Source: Streptantibioticus ferralitis (GTDB lineage Bacteria; Actinomycetota; Actinomycetes; Streptomycetales; Streptomycetaceae). From it: 64,000 bases of DNA. Both the position numbers and the translations under genes were made by a program. Where the stretch lies: contig NZ_JARHTQ010000002.1 of NCBI RefSeq assembly GCF_029223525.1, positions 310,001-374,000 of the forward strand, given 5' to 3'. The notes beneath the pieces were generated by a model. The model made no database searches, was not told the DNA's origin, and worked only from the letters and a program-made list of their open reading frames with translations. Numbering within the stretch: the stretch's first letter is position 1; each line of letters opens with the position of its first letter. Positions 43,477-51,591 of this stretch are shown here, piece after piece.

Positions 43477-43899
43477 GGGAGCAATCGTGGCAGCGCGCTA
43501 CGGATCGGGCATGCCGGTCACCCAGGGCGGGACGGGAGCTCGCGCGGTGTGAATTCGACGTATCGGGCCTGCTGTCTTTCTTCCGGGCGCCGTGGGCAGC
43601 GGTCCCGGCACCGCTTTTACCGACGGAGTGCCAGGGGTGTGAGCTGGGCGATATGGCGTGGGTCACTATTTCAGGTTGGCGGTGTGACCTTCGTTATGTG
43701 GCGCATGTCACTACGAACCCCAATAGTGGAAAAAACGGGCGTTACGCCCACATGGGGGTCATCGGATGTATCTCAGCTTAGGGAATATACGAGGGTTGAT
43801 AGTAGTAAAGCCCTATTGACCCGGATTTATGCACCGTTAACACTTCCGGTTACCCGATGGGGCTTCCTCGGGTTCCTGAATGGTTGAGGTGGTCCTCTC
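43477..43899. other. long AT-enriched leader of the SLT-domain gene
   Basis: A 423-base region, clearly lower in GC than its surroundings from about 43650 on. It holds a Crp-like site (43698-43711), several GTCAC/GTGAC inverted half-sites, and a GGGCGT-T-ACGCCC palindrome at 43737-43749. I find no gene. It is probably an extended promoter and leader for the downstream muralytic enzyme. Confidence 0.55.
43698..43711. promoter_or_regulatory. candidate Crp-binding site
   Basis: GTGGCGCATGTCAC matches the streptomycete Crp consensus GTG-N6-GNCAC exactly. It lies 189 bases before the SLT-domain gene. Crp controls germination and secreted hydrolases in Streptomyces, which fits the target. A second pair, GGTCAC/GTGACC, flanks it upstream at about 43665-43688. 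Confidence 0.55.
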
Positions 43900-44361
43900 A
43901 TGCAGTTTTCCGTGATGTCGAAGTTCGGCCGACTGGCCAAGGCCGCGAAGTACTCCGTGGGCGCCACGGTCGCCGGTGTCGCCGTGGCCGCCGGTGCGCT
44001 GGCTGCCGCTCCGGCCGCGTCCGCGGCCGCGCCCGCCCACCAGAGCAACCTGGACGGCTGGATCAAGCAGTCGCTGGCGGTCCTGCACTCCCATGGCATT
44101 CCGGGCAGCTACCAGGGCATCTACCGCAACGTGCTGCGTGAGTCGTCCGGCAACCCGGCGGCGATCAACCTCTGGGACTCCAACGCGGCGATCGGCACCC
44201 CCTCCAAGGGGCTGCTGCAGGTGATCGACCCGACGTTCAACGCGTACCACGTCCAGGGCACGTCCTGGAACATCTACGACCCGGTCGCGAACATCACCGC
44301 CGCCTGCAACTACGCGGCCCATCGCTACGGCTCGATCGACAACGTCAACTCGGCTTACTGA
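43900..44361 (+). CDS. secreted SLT-domain transglycosylase
   Basis: A 153-residue exported muralytic enzyme. A long basic Sec signal (KFGRLAKAAKYSVGATVAGVAVAAGALAAAPAASA) precedes one soluble-lytic-transglycosylase domain: IYRNVLRESSGNP holds the catalytic glutamate, then INLWDSN, GTPSKGLLQVIDPTF and YDPVANITAACNYAAHRYGS. It cleaves peptidoglycan glycan strands, as do the SwlA/B-type proteins of germinating Streptomyces spores. The promoter carries a Crp-like site; a 16-bp terminator follows. Confidence 0.92.
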   Translation: MQFSVMSKFGRLAKAAKYSVGATVAGVAVAAGALAAAPAASAAAPAHQSNLDGWIKQSLAVLHSHGIPGSYQGIYRNVLRESSGNPAAINLWDSNAAIGTPSKGLLQVIDPTFNAYHVQGTSWNIYDPVANITAACNYAAHRYGSIDNVNSAY

Positions 44362-44371
44362 TCCGCACGTT

Positions 44372-44406
44372 CCGGCCACTGGCGGCATCCTGCCGCCAGT
44401 GGCCGG
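44372..44406 (+). terminator. strong terminator after the SLT-domain gene
   Basis: A perfect 16-base-pair stem (arms CCGGCCACTGGCGGCA and its complement) with a three-base loop, 10 bases after the stop. Confidence 0.9.
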
Positions 44407-44424
44407 GTGACGAGTGGATGAGTG

Positions 44425-44491
44425 AAGTGCCCTCCCTGCGAGGGCCGCTGGACCTGCCGAAGGTCTGCGCGGTCCCAGCGGGAGGGCACTT
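44425..44491. repeat. 67-base imperfect inverted repeat
   Basis: AAGTGCCCTCCC at the left end pairs perfectly with GGGAGGGCACTT at the right end. Inside, CGCTGGACC can pair with GGTCCCAGCG with one bulge. The whole would fold as a long cruciform or RNA hairpin, right behind the SLT terminator. It may be a second terminator, a small RNA or a short mobile-type repeat; neighbours do not decide. Confidence 0.65.
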
Positions 44492-44654
44492 GCCATGCGC
44501 CCGCGAGTCGACGCGGTGATCCACCCGGGTAGTCCGGTCCCGGCCGGCCGGGACCGTGCGCAGGCCGGTGCGCCCTCTGCCCGCTGCCGCAGGGCGCCCC
44601 TACACTCGGACCACGCCGGTCGGTTCGGGCAGGGGCGCGCATCCGGGAGTAGCG

Positions 44655-45347
44655 GTGGAGATGGCCTTCTCTGTGCTGTGCGGTCTGTGCTGGACCGCGA
44701 CATACGTCCTCGCGATCCGGGCGGGCGTTCGCGACCGCACGTTCGCGATGCCGGTCGTTGCGCTGGCGACGAACATCTCCTGGGAGTTCCAGTTCGCCTT
44801 CGTCCGCCCGCCGGGCGGGTTCCAGAACGCCATCAACATCACGTGGTTCCTCCTCGACTGCGGTCTGGTCTACACGGTGCTGCGTCACGGGCCCCGGGAG
44901 TTCCCGTACCTCACGCCGCGCGTCTTCTACCCGGCCTTCGCGGGGCTGCTGGCGCTGGCGTACGCCGGGATGGATCTGGCGTCCACCCAACTGGACACGG
45001 GGCAGGGCGTGTTCACCGCCTTCGGCTCCAACGTGGCGATGTCCGGGTTGTTCCTGGCGATGCTGGCCGCTCGTGGCAGCAGCCGCGGGCAGTCGCTGGG
45101 CATCGCGGCCACCAAGCTCGCCGGTACGGCCGCCGCCTCCGTCTCCTGGTACCTCCGGCACGATCCCGCCCAGCGCTACCGGGGCGGGCTCCTGACGTAC
45201 TGCTCGGTGGCCTGCTTCGTACTCGACCTGGGCTATCTGCTCGTGCTCGCGGCGGTGATCCACCAGGAGAACGGCGGTCGGTGGAGCGCGGTCGGCAAGC
45301 CGGGTCGTACGGAGGCGACGGTGGCCGGCTCCGAGCTCGCGGTCTAG
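44655..45347 (+). CDS. seven-helix membrane protein, possible PaxB-type terpene cyclase
   Basis: A 230-residue integral membrane protein with about seven helices. NISWEFQFAF (Glu44) followed by WFLLDCGLVY (Asp68) near helices 2-3, and a late helix with FVLDLGYLLVL (Asp191), match the pattern of acidic residues in PaxB/Pyr4-type membrane terpene cyclases and their actinomycete relatives. I infer but cannot prove cyclase activity; no prenyltransferase or epoxidase is nearby. GTG 44655 has GGGAG at a good distance; ATG 44661 is the alternative. Confidence 0.55.
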   Translation: MEMAFSVLCGLCWTATYVLAIRAGVRDRTFAMPVVALATNISWEFQFAFVRPPGGFQNAINITWFLLDCGLVYTVLRHGPREFPYLTPRVFYPAFAGLLALAYAGMDLASTQLDTGQGVFTAFGSNVAMSGLFLAMLAARGSSRGQSLGIAATKLAGTAAASVSWYLRHDPAQRYRGGLLTYCSVACFVLDLGYLLVLAAVIHQENGGRWSAVGKPGRTEATVAGSELAV

Positions 45348-45424
45348 CCCGTGACGCACGCGGCCGAGGCAAGGCTCGACGGGCGGGTGCGTGCGCCGGT
45401 GTGAGCGATGGTTAGAGTCGGTCC

Positions 45425-46612
45425 ATGATGACGACGCTCGCGGTCGAGAACTACCGTTCGCTGCGGCACCTCGTCGTCCCACTGGGGCCGCTCAACGTGG
45501 TGACCGGCGCCAACGGCAGTGGCAAGTCCAGCCTCTACCGGGCGCTCCGGCTGCTCGCCGATGCCGCACGGAACGGTGCTGTGGCGGCGCTCGCTCGCGA
45601 GGGAGGGCTGACGTCCACCCTCTGGGCCGGTCCGGAGAAGATCGGCCGGGCCGTCCGCGAGGGTCTCCATCCAGTCCAGGGCACGGCCCGATCCGAGCCG
45701 GTCAACCTGCGGTTGGGCTTCGCCGGTGGCCGCGACGACTTCGGTTACGCCATCGATCTGGGCCTTCCCCCGCTCGCCGCGCAGACGATGTTCGGCTCGG
45801 ATCCGGACATCAAGCGCGAATCCGTTTGGAGTGGGCCGGTCCTGCGTCCCGCGTCGCTGCTCGCGGACCGACACAAGGGCGCCGTCCGCATCCGCGACAC
45901 CGACGGCACCTGGTCCCACCAGACGCACTCCATCCGCCCCTACGACAGCATGCTCAGCGAGTTCGCCGACCCGAGGCACGCCCCCGAGGTCCTCAGGCTC
46001 CGCGAGCGCATCCGCTCCTGGCGTTTCTACGACCACTTCCGTACCGACGCCGCCGCCCCGGCGCGCGGCAGCCATGTCGGTACCCGCACTCCGGTGCTCA
46101 GCCATGACGGCGCGGACCTGGCGGCCGCGCTGCAGACCATCCGGGAGATCGGGGACAGCGGTGCGCTGGCCGCGGCGATCGACCTGGCCTTTCCCGGCAG
46201 CCAGCTCACCGTGGCCGACCACGCGGGGCGTCTCGACCTGCAGTTGCGGCAGCCGGGGCTGTTGCGTCCACTCGGCGCCGCGGAGCTGTCCGACGGGACC
46301 CTGCGCTATCTGCTGCTCGTCGCCGCGCTGCTCACCCCGCGGCCGCCGGAACTGCTGGTGCTCAACGAGCCCGAGACCAGCCTGCACCCCGATCTGCTGG
46401 CCCCGCTGGCCCAGCTCATCGCCATGGCCGCGGACCACTCCCAGATCATCGTGGTCTCGCACTCCCGGCCGCTGATCACCGCGGTGGAGCGCCTTGCCGT
46501 CGATCATGCGCCGGAGGTCAGGACCATCGAGCTGACCAAGGATTTCGGCCAGACGCACATCGTCGGCCAAGGACCGCTCGACGAGCCCCCCTGGCACTGG
46601 CCGAAGCGTTGA
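45425..46612 (+). CDS. SMC/RecF-like AAA ATPase
   Basis: A 395-residue ABC-type ATPase of the AAA15/AAA21 group. Walker A is VTGANGSGKSSLYRAL (about residues 27-42), the signature-like LSDGTLRYLLLVAAL is near residue 291, and the Walker B run LLVLNEPETSLHPDLL is near residue 315, followed by the switch histidine in VVSHSRPL. The region between has no coiled-coil arm or zinc hook, and there is no TOPRIM domain as in OLD nucleases. Stand-alone proteins of this kind appear in DNA repair and in phage-defence systems; nothing in the neighbourhood decides. Confidence 0.85.
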   Translation: MMTTLAVENYRSLRHLVVPLGPLNVVTGANGSGKSSLYRALRLLADAARNGAVAALAREGGLTSTLWAGPEKIGRAVREGLHPVQGTARSEPVNLRLGFAGGRDDFGYAIDLGLPPLAAQTMFGSDPDIKRESVWSGPVLRPASLLADRHKGAVRIRDTDGTWSHQTHSIRPYDSMLSEFADPRHAPEVLRLRERIRSWRFYDHFRTDAAAPARGSHVGTRTPVLSHDGADLAAALQTIREIGDSGALAAAIDLAFPGSQLTVADHAGRLDLQLRQPGLLRPLGAAELSDGTLRYLLLVAALLTPRPPELLVLNEPETSLHPDLLAPLAQLIAMAADHSQIIVVSHSRPLITAVERLAVDHAPEVRTIELTKDFGQTHIVGQGPLDEPPWHWPKR

Positions 46613-46973
46613 ACGCGCGCGTGGGCATACGACAGCCTCCGGTGTTTCGTATCGGTCCCGTGAGTCTCAGTCGTCGCTGCCAACTCCGAAACCGGCACGT
46701 ACTGGCCGGAGGCCTAACCAGAGCCAAGCAGGGGGTCACTCTGACCGACAGACGTCTCTGTCGGTGGTGCGGCTCTCTCTGGTTTTCTGGTGTATTGCTA
46801 TCTTCCTCCCTATTTGCCCAGAGTCAAGAGATTTGTTCGAAGTCAAGGGGTGCGGCGGAGATTCACCCCTTGGCGGCGGCTACGGGGAGTGCCGGTAATT
46901 CAACTAAAGGATCACGGCGGCGTAGCCTTGGGTTGGGACTTGGGGGGCCGAGGGCGACCCCCGGAGGCGCACT
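46613..46973. other. AT-enriched intergenic region with hairpin
   Basis: A 361-base region of lower GC, with a hairpin at 46744-46765 (ACCGACAGA, loop CGTC, TCTGTCGGT) followed by a T-rich stretch, a plausible terminator for the ATPase gene. Two AGTCAAG direct repeats lie near 46823-46845. No gene is seen. It is probably the promoter of the 63-residue zinc-ribbon gene. Confidence 0.5.
46744..46765 (+). terminator. hairpin downstream of the AAA ATPase gene
   Basis: A nine-base-pair stem with a CGTC loop, followed within 40 bases by pyrimidine-rich sequence; 131 bases past the ATPase stop. Confidence 0.45.
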
Positions 46974-47165
46974 ATGGCTGAATCTATGGACTGGTGGCCG
47001 TGTCGGAACTGCGGCGAGACGGACCCGGAGAAGGTGCGCTGGAGCGAGCCGGAATTCGCCGTGAAGACCGATGCCGAAGGCCATCAGGTGGTGTATATCC
47101 GTGCCGCGCTCATGGAGTGCGCCACCTGCGGCACCGAACGGCGCGAAATCCTGGAGGGCGACTGA
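46974..47165 (+). CDS. small zinc-ribbon protein (63 aa)
   Basis: A 63-residue protein with two CxxC knuckles: CRNC near residues 10-13 and CATC near residues 50-53, spaced like a rubredoxin-type zinc ribbon. CGGAGGCGCACT lies just before the ATG. It contains no other domain. Possible roles are transcription-factor-like nucleic acid binding or metal storage; unknown. Confidence 0.68.
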   Translation: MAESMDWWPCRNCGETDPEKVRWSEPEFAVKTDAEGHQVVYIRAALMECATCGTERREILEGD

Positions 47166-47207
47166 CGCCTCAGCCGCCCGGCCACACGGGGTCACTTCGC
47201 CGCCCCG

Positions 47208-48866
47208 TCAACCGTGTTCGCGACGCCCGCCGGGCGGTACCGGCTCGCCCGTCGCCTCTCCCCGCACCGCCGCGTCCACCGCCTCGGGCGCCATCGCCAG
47301 CCGTACGGCGGTGTAGTGCACGGCCAGGCTGAAGGCGATCACGATCAGCAGGTCCCACCAGTTGGGAAGAGCATGGGTGCCGCCGTAGCGGCCGAAGCGG
47401 CAGATGGCGACCAGGCCGCCGAGCCAGGGCCACACCCAGGCGGCGGACCGCCAGCGCAGCAGCCCCCGGTCGCCCGGCGGAATCCCGCGACGGGTGAGCG
47501 CGAGGACGGCCAGCCCGAGCACCACGGTGACCGCGAGCTTCCAGTCGGCCTCGTACCCGGACCAGTAGAAGATCAGGTTGGCGCAGACGAACCCCGCCGG
47601 AGCCAGTACCGACCAGGCGGGCAGCCGGTACGGCCGTGGTCGCCCGCGGTCCCGCACCCTGAGGGCGTGCAGCGCCACCGGTGCGAAGGCGTACATGATC
47701 GCCGCCGCCGAGGTGACCACACTGACCAGGGCCTGCCAGCTGGGGAACGGCAGGAAGGCCAGTTCGCCGACGACGAAGGCGAGCAGGACCGAGACGACCG
47801 GTACCCCGCGGCGGCCCACCTCGGCGACCGGTCCGGGCAGCACCCGCTGCCGACCCATGGCATAGGAAAGCCGGGCCGCACCGGCCATGTAGACCAGGCC
47901 GGTGCCCGCCGGGGAGATGACCGCGTCGACGTAGAGGACGGTCGCCAGCCAGGCGGCCCCGAGGGCGGTCGCCAATGTGGCGTACGGCCCGAAGTTGCCC
48001 TTGCCGACCGGGCTGGCCCAGCCGTGCGTCAGCGCCGAGGGTTCCAGGGCGCCGATGAAGGCGATCTGTAGCAGGAGGTACACCGCGGTGCCGATCGCCA
48101 TGGCCACGATCACCGCCCGGGAGACGTCCCGTTGCGGATCGCGTGCCTCCCCGGCCAGCTGGATCGCCTGCTCGAAGCCGAGGAAGGCGAACACCACACC
48201 GGCGGGCAGCGCCGCGAAGACGCCGTGTGCTCCCTGCGGGGCGAAGCCGCCGCCCGCGGTGAAGTTCGAGCCGTGGAAGGCCAGTGACATCAGGACCGCC
48301 GCGGTCAGCACCGGCACGGCGGTCTTCACGACGACGGTGACCGAGTTGGTCGAGGACAGCAGCCGTACGCCGAGGATGTTGATGACCGTGAACAGCAGCA
48401 TGAAGCAGCTCGCGATCACCAGGCCGGCGGGGGTGAGGGTGCCGTTCGGGTGCAGGATGTGGACCTGGTCGTGGACCCAGCCGATGCGGTCGGAGTAGGA
48501 GAGGGTTGCCTCGACCTCGATCGGCGAGATCATGACCGACCGCAGCCAGGACACCCAGCCCGCGGTGAAGCCGACCAGCGGACCAAAGGCGAAGAACGGG
48601 AACCGGGCGGTGCCCCCGGCGATCGGGTACGCGGCACCCAGCTCCGCGTGGGCCAGCGCCAGTACACCGAGCATCACCGATGCCAGTACCCAGGACAGCA
48701 GCGACGCCGGACCGGCGATGACGGCGGTGGTGAGCGCGCCCAGCAGCCATCCGGAGCCGATGATCGACCCCAGCGAGATGAACATCAGGCCCCAGAACCC
48801 GACCGCCCGATGGAGATGGCCGTTTCCGGTGGCGCTTCCGTTCGCGGCTGCGTTGGCCTTCGTCAC
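47208..48866 (-). CDS. APC-family amino acid permease
   Basis: A 552-residue transporter with 12 or more membrane helices. Helix 1 has FISLGSIIGSGWLLGA, the unwound substrate-binding segment; helix 6 region reads GVVFAFLGFEQAIQLAGEARDP, the family signature. GTG 48866 with GGGAG upstream begins just before the first helix; the longer frame upstream is proline/arginine-rich and not coding. It probably imports an amino acid or amine by proton symport. It stands alone, converging on the zinc-ribbon gene. Confidence 0.88.
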   Translation of the reverse strand: MTKANAAANGSATGNGHLHRAVGFWGLMFISLGSIIGSGWLLGALTTAVIAGPASLLSWVLASVMLGVLALAHAELGAAYPIAGGTARFPFFAFGPLVGFTAGWVSWLRSVMISPIEVEATLSYSDRIGWVHDQVHILHPNGTLTPAGLVIASCFMLLFTVINILGVRLLSSTNSVTVVVKTAVPVLTAAVLMSLAFHGSNFTAGGGFAPQGAHGVFAALPAGVVFAFLGFEQAIQLAGEARDPQRDVSRAVIVAMAIGTAVYLLLQIAFIGALEPSALTHGWASPVGKGNFGPYATLATALGAAWLATVLYVDAVISPAGTGLVYMAGAARLSYAMGRQRVLPGPVAEVGRRGVPVVSVLLAFVVGELAFLPFPSWQALVSVVTSAAAIMYAFAPVALHALRVRDRGRPRPYRLPAWSVLAPAGFVCANLIFYWSGYEADWKLAVTVVLGLAVLALTRRGIPPGDRGLLRWRSAAWVWPWLGGLVAICRFGRYGGTHALPNWWDLLIVIAFSLAVHYTAVRLAMAPEAVDAAVRGEATGEPVPPGGRREHG

Positions 48867-49226
48867 GCGTACTCCCGCTTCTCCGGAACCATCCTGGTAC
48901 CGGGACGCGGGCCCGCACGCCAGGGCGCAGCCGCCCGCCCGAACCTGACGGTCCCGGCTGCCGAGGGACCCCCGGCGCCGCCGGTCCGCTGGGGGTCGGC
49001 CACTTCTCCGGCGTGCTGCTGGTGGTCGACTGGCAGATCGCCGGCTTCCCCGGGCCGGGAGACCTCCCTTCGGCGACCGCCCGGACACCGTCCAGCAGGA
49101 TCTGGCAGGAGACGATCCCGTTCCCGGCCGGGGCCACCTCCAGCCGGGCTGCTGCCCCGGTGTTGACACCCTGAGGTCGCACGCCCCGCCGTCACCTCAG
49201 TGGTCTGGCTGACGGTGCCGATGGCA
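48867..49226. other. intergenic region with possible gene remnant
   Basis: A 360-base gap. On the minus strand at about 49040-49180 a short reading GNGIVSCQILLDGVRAVAEG resembles the C-terminus of MmpS-like secreted proteins, but no start, signal or body is present. The permease promoter should lie near 48880-48950. Confidence 0.35.
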
Positions 49227-49547
49227 TCAGGAGCACTGCTCCTGCTTCTTGACGACCCGCAGTTCCACCCGCCCGGATTCGAGCGACCTACCCGGCGCGG
49301 GACTTTGCGAGCAGACCTTCCAGTTCGCCGGCCAGAACACGTGGCGCCCGGCGCCGCGGGCGTCGACCAGCTTGGCCCGCACCCCGTGGGGGAGCGCCTG
49401 CTCGGCGACGACCAGGCCCTTGCCCGTGACGTTCGGCATTCTGGCCGCGCCGGTTCCGCGGGCGGCGACCACGGTGGCCTGGGCGGGCAGGGTGAGCGTG
49501 CCCAGGAGCGCAACGGCTCCCAGAGTGACAGCGGCCGTACGGCGCAT
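49227..49547 (-). CDS. secreted single-PASTA-domain protein
   Basis: A 106-residue exported protein. The signal RRTAAVTLGAVALLGTLTLPAQA is followed by one PASTA-like repeat (MPNVTGKGLVVAEQALP, SPAPGRSLESGRVELRVVKK) with the usual beta-alpha-beta pattern and a cysteine pair (VCSQ and the C-terminal QCS). PASTA domains bind peptidoglycan fragments or beta-lactams when in kinases; secreted stand-alone forms in streptomycetes have no known role. ATG 49547 was chosen as the signal-peptide start. Confidence 0.75.
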   Translation of the reverse strand: MRRTAAVTLGAVALLGTLTLPAQATVVAARGTGAARMPNVTGKGLVVAEQALPHGVRAKLVDARGAGRHVFWPANWKVCSQSPAPGRSLESGRVELRVVKKQEQCS

Positions 49548-49683
49548 CGGTGACACCTTCCTTGACGGGATCCGGAGACACCCGGCCTGGAGCTCCGGGT
49601 GTCTGGTGAAATCCCCACAGGGGGCACGCGGATACCGACGTTCACCCGTCCGCCCCACAAGCGGCCGGGCGGCCCGACTCCGG

Positions 49684-49996
49684 ACTGCTCCGCCTGGCGA
49701 AGCGCGTACACCGTGACCGGCTTGCCCCACAGAACGTCCTCGCGCAGCAAGGAGAACCCCAGTCGTTGCGCGACGCGTACCGACGCGGTGTTGCCCGGAT
49801 GGATCATCGCAGTGAAGTAGTCGACGCCCAACGTCGCGAAGCCCCAGTCAAGGCACGCCCGAGCGGCCTCCGTCGCATAGCCGCGGCCCCACGCCTCGGC
49901 CTTCAGCGTCCAGCCGCTTCGACCTCGTCGAACTGCTCCCAGTAGATGATCCGCGACAGGAAGCGTGCGTACCCGTCGGCAATCAAAACTCTTATG
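49684..49996 (-). pseudogene. broken GNAT acetyltransferase
   Basis: Reading the minus strand, ADGYARFLSRIIYWEQFDEV begins the family, then a short deletion and frame change bring in WTLKAEAWGRGYATEAARACLDWGF (acetyl-CoA loop) and MIHPGNTASVRVAQRLGF. About 25 residues between the two parts and the first 50 residues of the protein are missing. It was an acetyltransferase of the RimJ type. Confidence 0.72.
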
Positions 49997-50066
49997 GTCG
50001 GTTTATTCGGAATATGTCAACGGAAACTTCTCGTACGGGTACCGGGGGCCGAGGAGGAGGTTGGTC

Positions 50067-50657
50067 ATGGGCTCGAAGCGGCAGCACAACGGGCAACACG
50101 ATGGGCAGTTTGACGGGCAGTTGGCCAATCTGGAGGACATTCCGGTGCTCATCGCCGGGGGTGAGATCGGAACCGGGAACCGCCAGGAAGCACATGAGGC
50201 CGGCCCCACCCGCATCGAGGCGAAGAACCTGCAGGCGGAGGTCGATCTGCACGTCTGCATGGGCCTGAACGCGTGCAAGGGACATGGGCACGGCGGCACC
50301 GGTCTGATGGCCGGGATGGGAGAGTGCGCCACGGTCTGGCACATCTGCCACGGCGCCAACGAGTGCCGGGGCCAAGGCGGCTGCGGATACAGCGGCTCCG
50401 ACGCGGAGCAGGCCAAACCGGGCGACCAGACGTGCCGTTGGAACGGCAGCTGCGCCAGCCCGATCAACGAGAGCCGGGTGCACGCCGCCGGGCCCTACCG
50501 CGGCACCAGTGTGTGGAAGCGGGCGCGCCAGATCTTCGAGCACCGGATGTTCGAGTCGGGCATCGCGTTCGGGCCCGCCCCCGGCGAGGGCTACCCGGAC
50601 GACCTGGTCCCCAGCTACGAGAAGAAGCGCGGCACCCCGCACTCCTCCGGCTCATGA
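50067..50657 (+). CDS. cysteine-rich substrate/precursor protein of the DUF692 (MNIO) operon
   Basis: A 196-residue protein without signal peptide, start ATG 50067 behind GAGGAGGAGG. An acidic/Gln-rich N-terminus (residues 1-60) leads to a core with eight cysteines at 64, 70, 87, 94, 100, 106, 123 and 129. Most are spaced C-x5-C and sit in repeats: [29 protein letters not shown]. The C-terminal part has no cysteine. The C-x-G-x-N-x-C-[KR]-G pattern is that of bufferin-like substrates whose cysteines are oxidised by DUF692 enzymes; this makes it the probable modified, metal-binding product. Role inferred from motif and operon. Confidence 0.75.
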   Translation: MGSKRQHNGQHDGQFDGQLANLEDIPVLIAGGEIGTGNRQEAHEAGPTRIEAKNLQAEVDLHVCMGLNACKGHGHGGTGLMAGMGECATVWHICHGANECRGQGGCGYSGSDAEQAKPGDQTCRWNGSCASPINESRVHAAGPYRGTSVWKRARQIFEHRMFESGIAFGPAPGEGYPDDLVPSYEKKRGTPHSSGS

Positions 50658-50670
50658 GCGGCACCGCCCA

Positions 50671-51591
50671 GTGAGCAGCGGCCACCACCCGCCCGCCGCC
50701 CGATCACGGCCGGTCCCGGCAGCGGACCTCGGCCTCGGCGTCGGACTGCGCTCCCCGCACTTCGCCCATGTGCTGAGCCACTGGCCCGAGGTGGAGTGGT
50801 TCGAGATCATCTCCGAGAACTTCATGGACTCCGGCGGCTATCCGCGCCATGCGCTCGACCGCATCGCCGAGCGCTACCCGATCGTCATGCACGGCGTTTC
50901 CCTGTCGGTGGGCAGTACCGACCCGCTGGACTTCGGCTATCTCGACCGGCTGCGCCGCCTGGCGGACGCCACCAGGGCGCGCTGGGTCTCCGACCATGTG
51001 TGCTGGACCGGGGTGGCCGGGCTCAACACCCATGACCTGCTGCCGGTCCCGTTCACCGAGGAGTCGCTGGCCCATGTGGTCCGCAGGGTCAAGGTGGTCC
51101 AGGACGTACTGGAACGCCCGCTGGTCCTGGAGAACCCCAGCACCTACGCGGCCTTCTCCGGCGCGGCCATGTCCGAGTGGGAGTTCCTCGCACGGCTGGC
51201 CACCGAGTCCGGCTGTGGACTGCTGCTGGACGTCAACAACGTCTACGTCTCGGCGTTCAACCATGACTTCGACCCCGAGGAGTACGTGCGGGCGCTACCG
51301 CACGACCGGGTGGTGCAGATCCATCTCGCCGGTCACTCCGACATGGGCACGCATATCGTGGACACCCATGACCAGCCGGTCGCCGAGCCCGTGTGGCGGC
51401 TGTACGAACTTGCCACCAGCCTGACCGGGCCGGTTCCCACACTGCTGGAATGGGACGACCACATCCCGCAATTCCCTGAACTGCTCGCGGAGTTGGACAA
51501 GGCGCGCCGGTACACCGCCGTGTCCGACGCCGAAGCGCGGGCCGAGAGCCGCACCGCGGTCCCGGTGGCGATGCCGGTGCGCTGTGGCTAG
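50671..51591 (+). CDS. DUF692 multinuclear non-haem iron oxidative enzyme (MbnB/BufB-like)
   Basis: A 306-residue TIM-barrel enzyme of the MNIO superfamily. Metal ligands visible in order: [67 protein letters not shown] and LEWDDH. Such enzymes use two or three irons and oxygen to turn cysteines in a peptide into oxazolone/thioamide, thiooxazole or related groups. GTG 50671 follows the precursor stop by 13 bases; its end overlaps the DUF2063 gene by eight bases. Target is presumably the cysteine-rich protein just upstream. Confidence 0.9.
   Translation: MSSGHHPPAARSRPVPAADLGLGVGLRSPHFAHVLSHWPEVEWFEIISENFMDSGGYPRHALDRIAERYPIVMHGVSLSVGSTDPLDFGYLDRLRRLADATRARWVSDHVCWTGVAGLNTHDLLPVPFTEESLAHVVRRVKVVQDVLERPLVLENPSTYAAFSGAAMSEWEFLARLATESGCGLLLDVNNVYVSAFNHDFDPEEYVRALPHDRVVQIHLAGHSDMGTHIVDTHDQPVAEPVWRLYELATSLTGPVPTLLEWDDHIPQFPELLAELDKARRYTAVSDAEARAESRTAVPVAMPVRCG

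Noticed and set aside
43737-43749. GGGCGT-T-ACGCCC palindrome as a terminator
   Set aside because: The one-base centre cannot form a hairpin loop; at best an operator, and it lies inside a promoter region.
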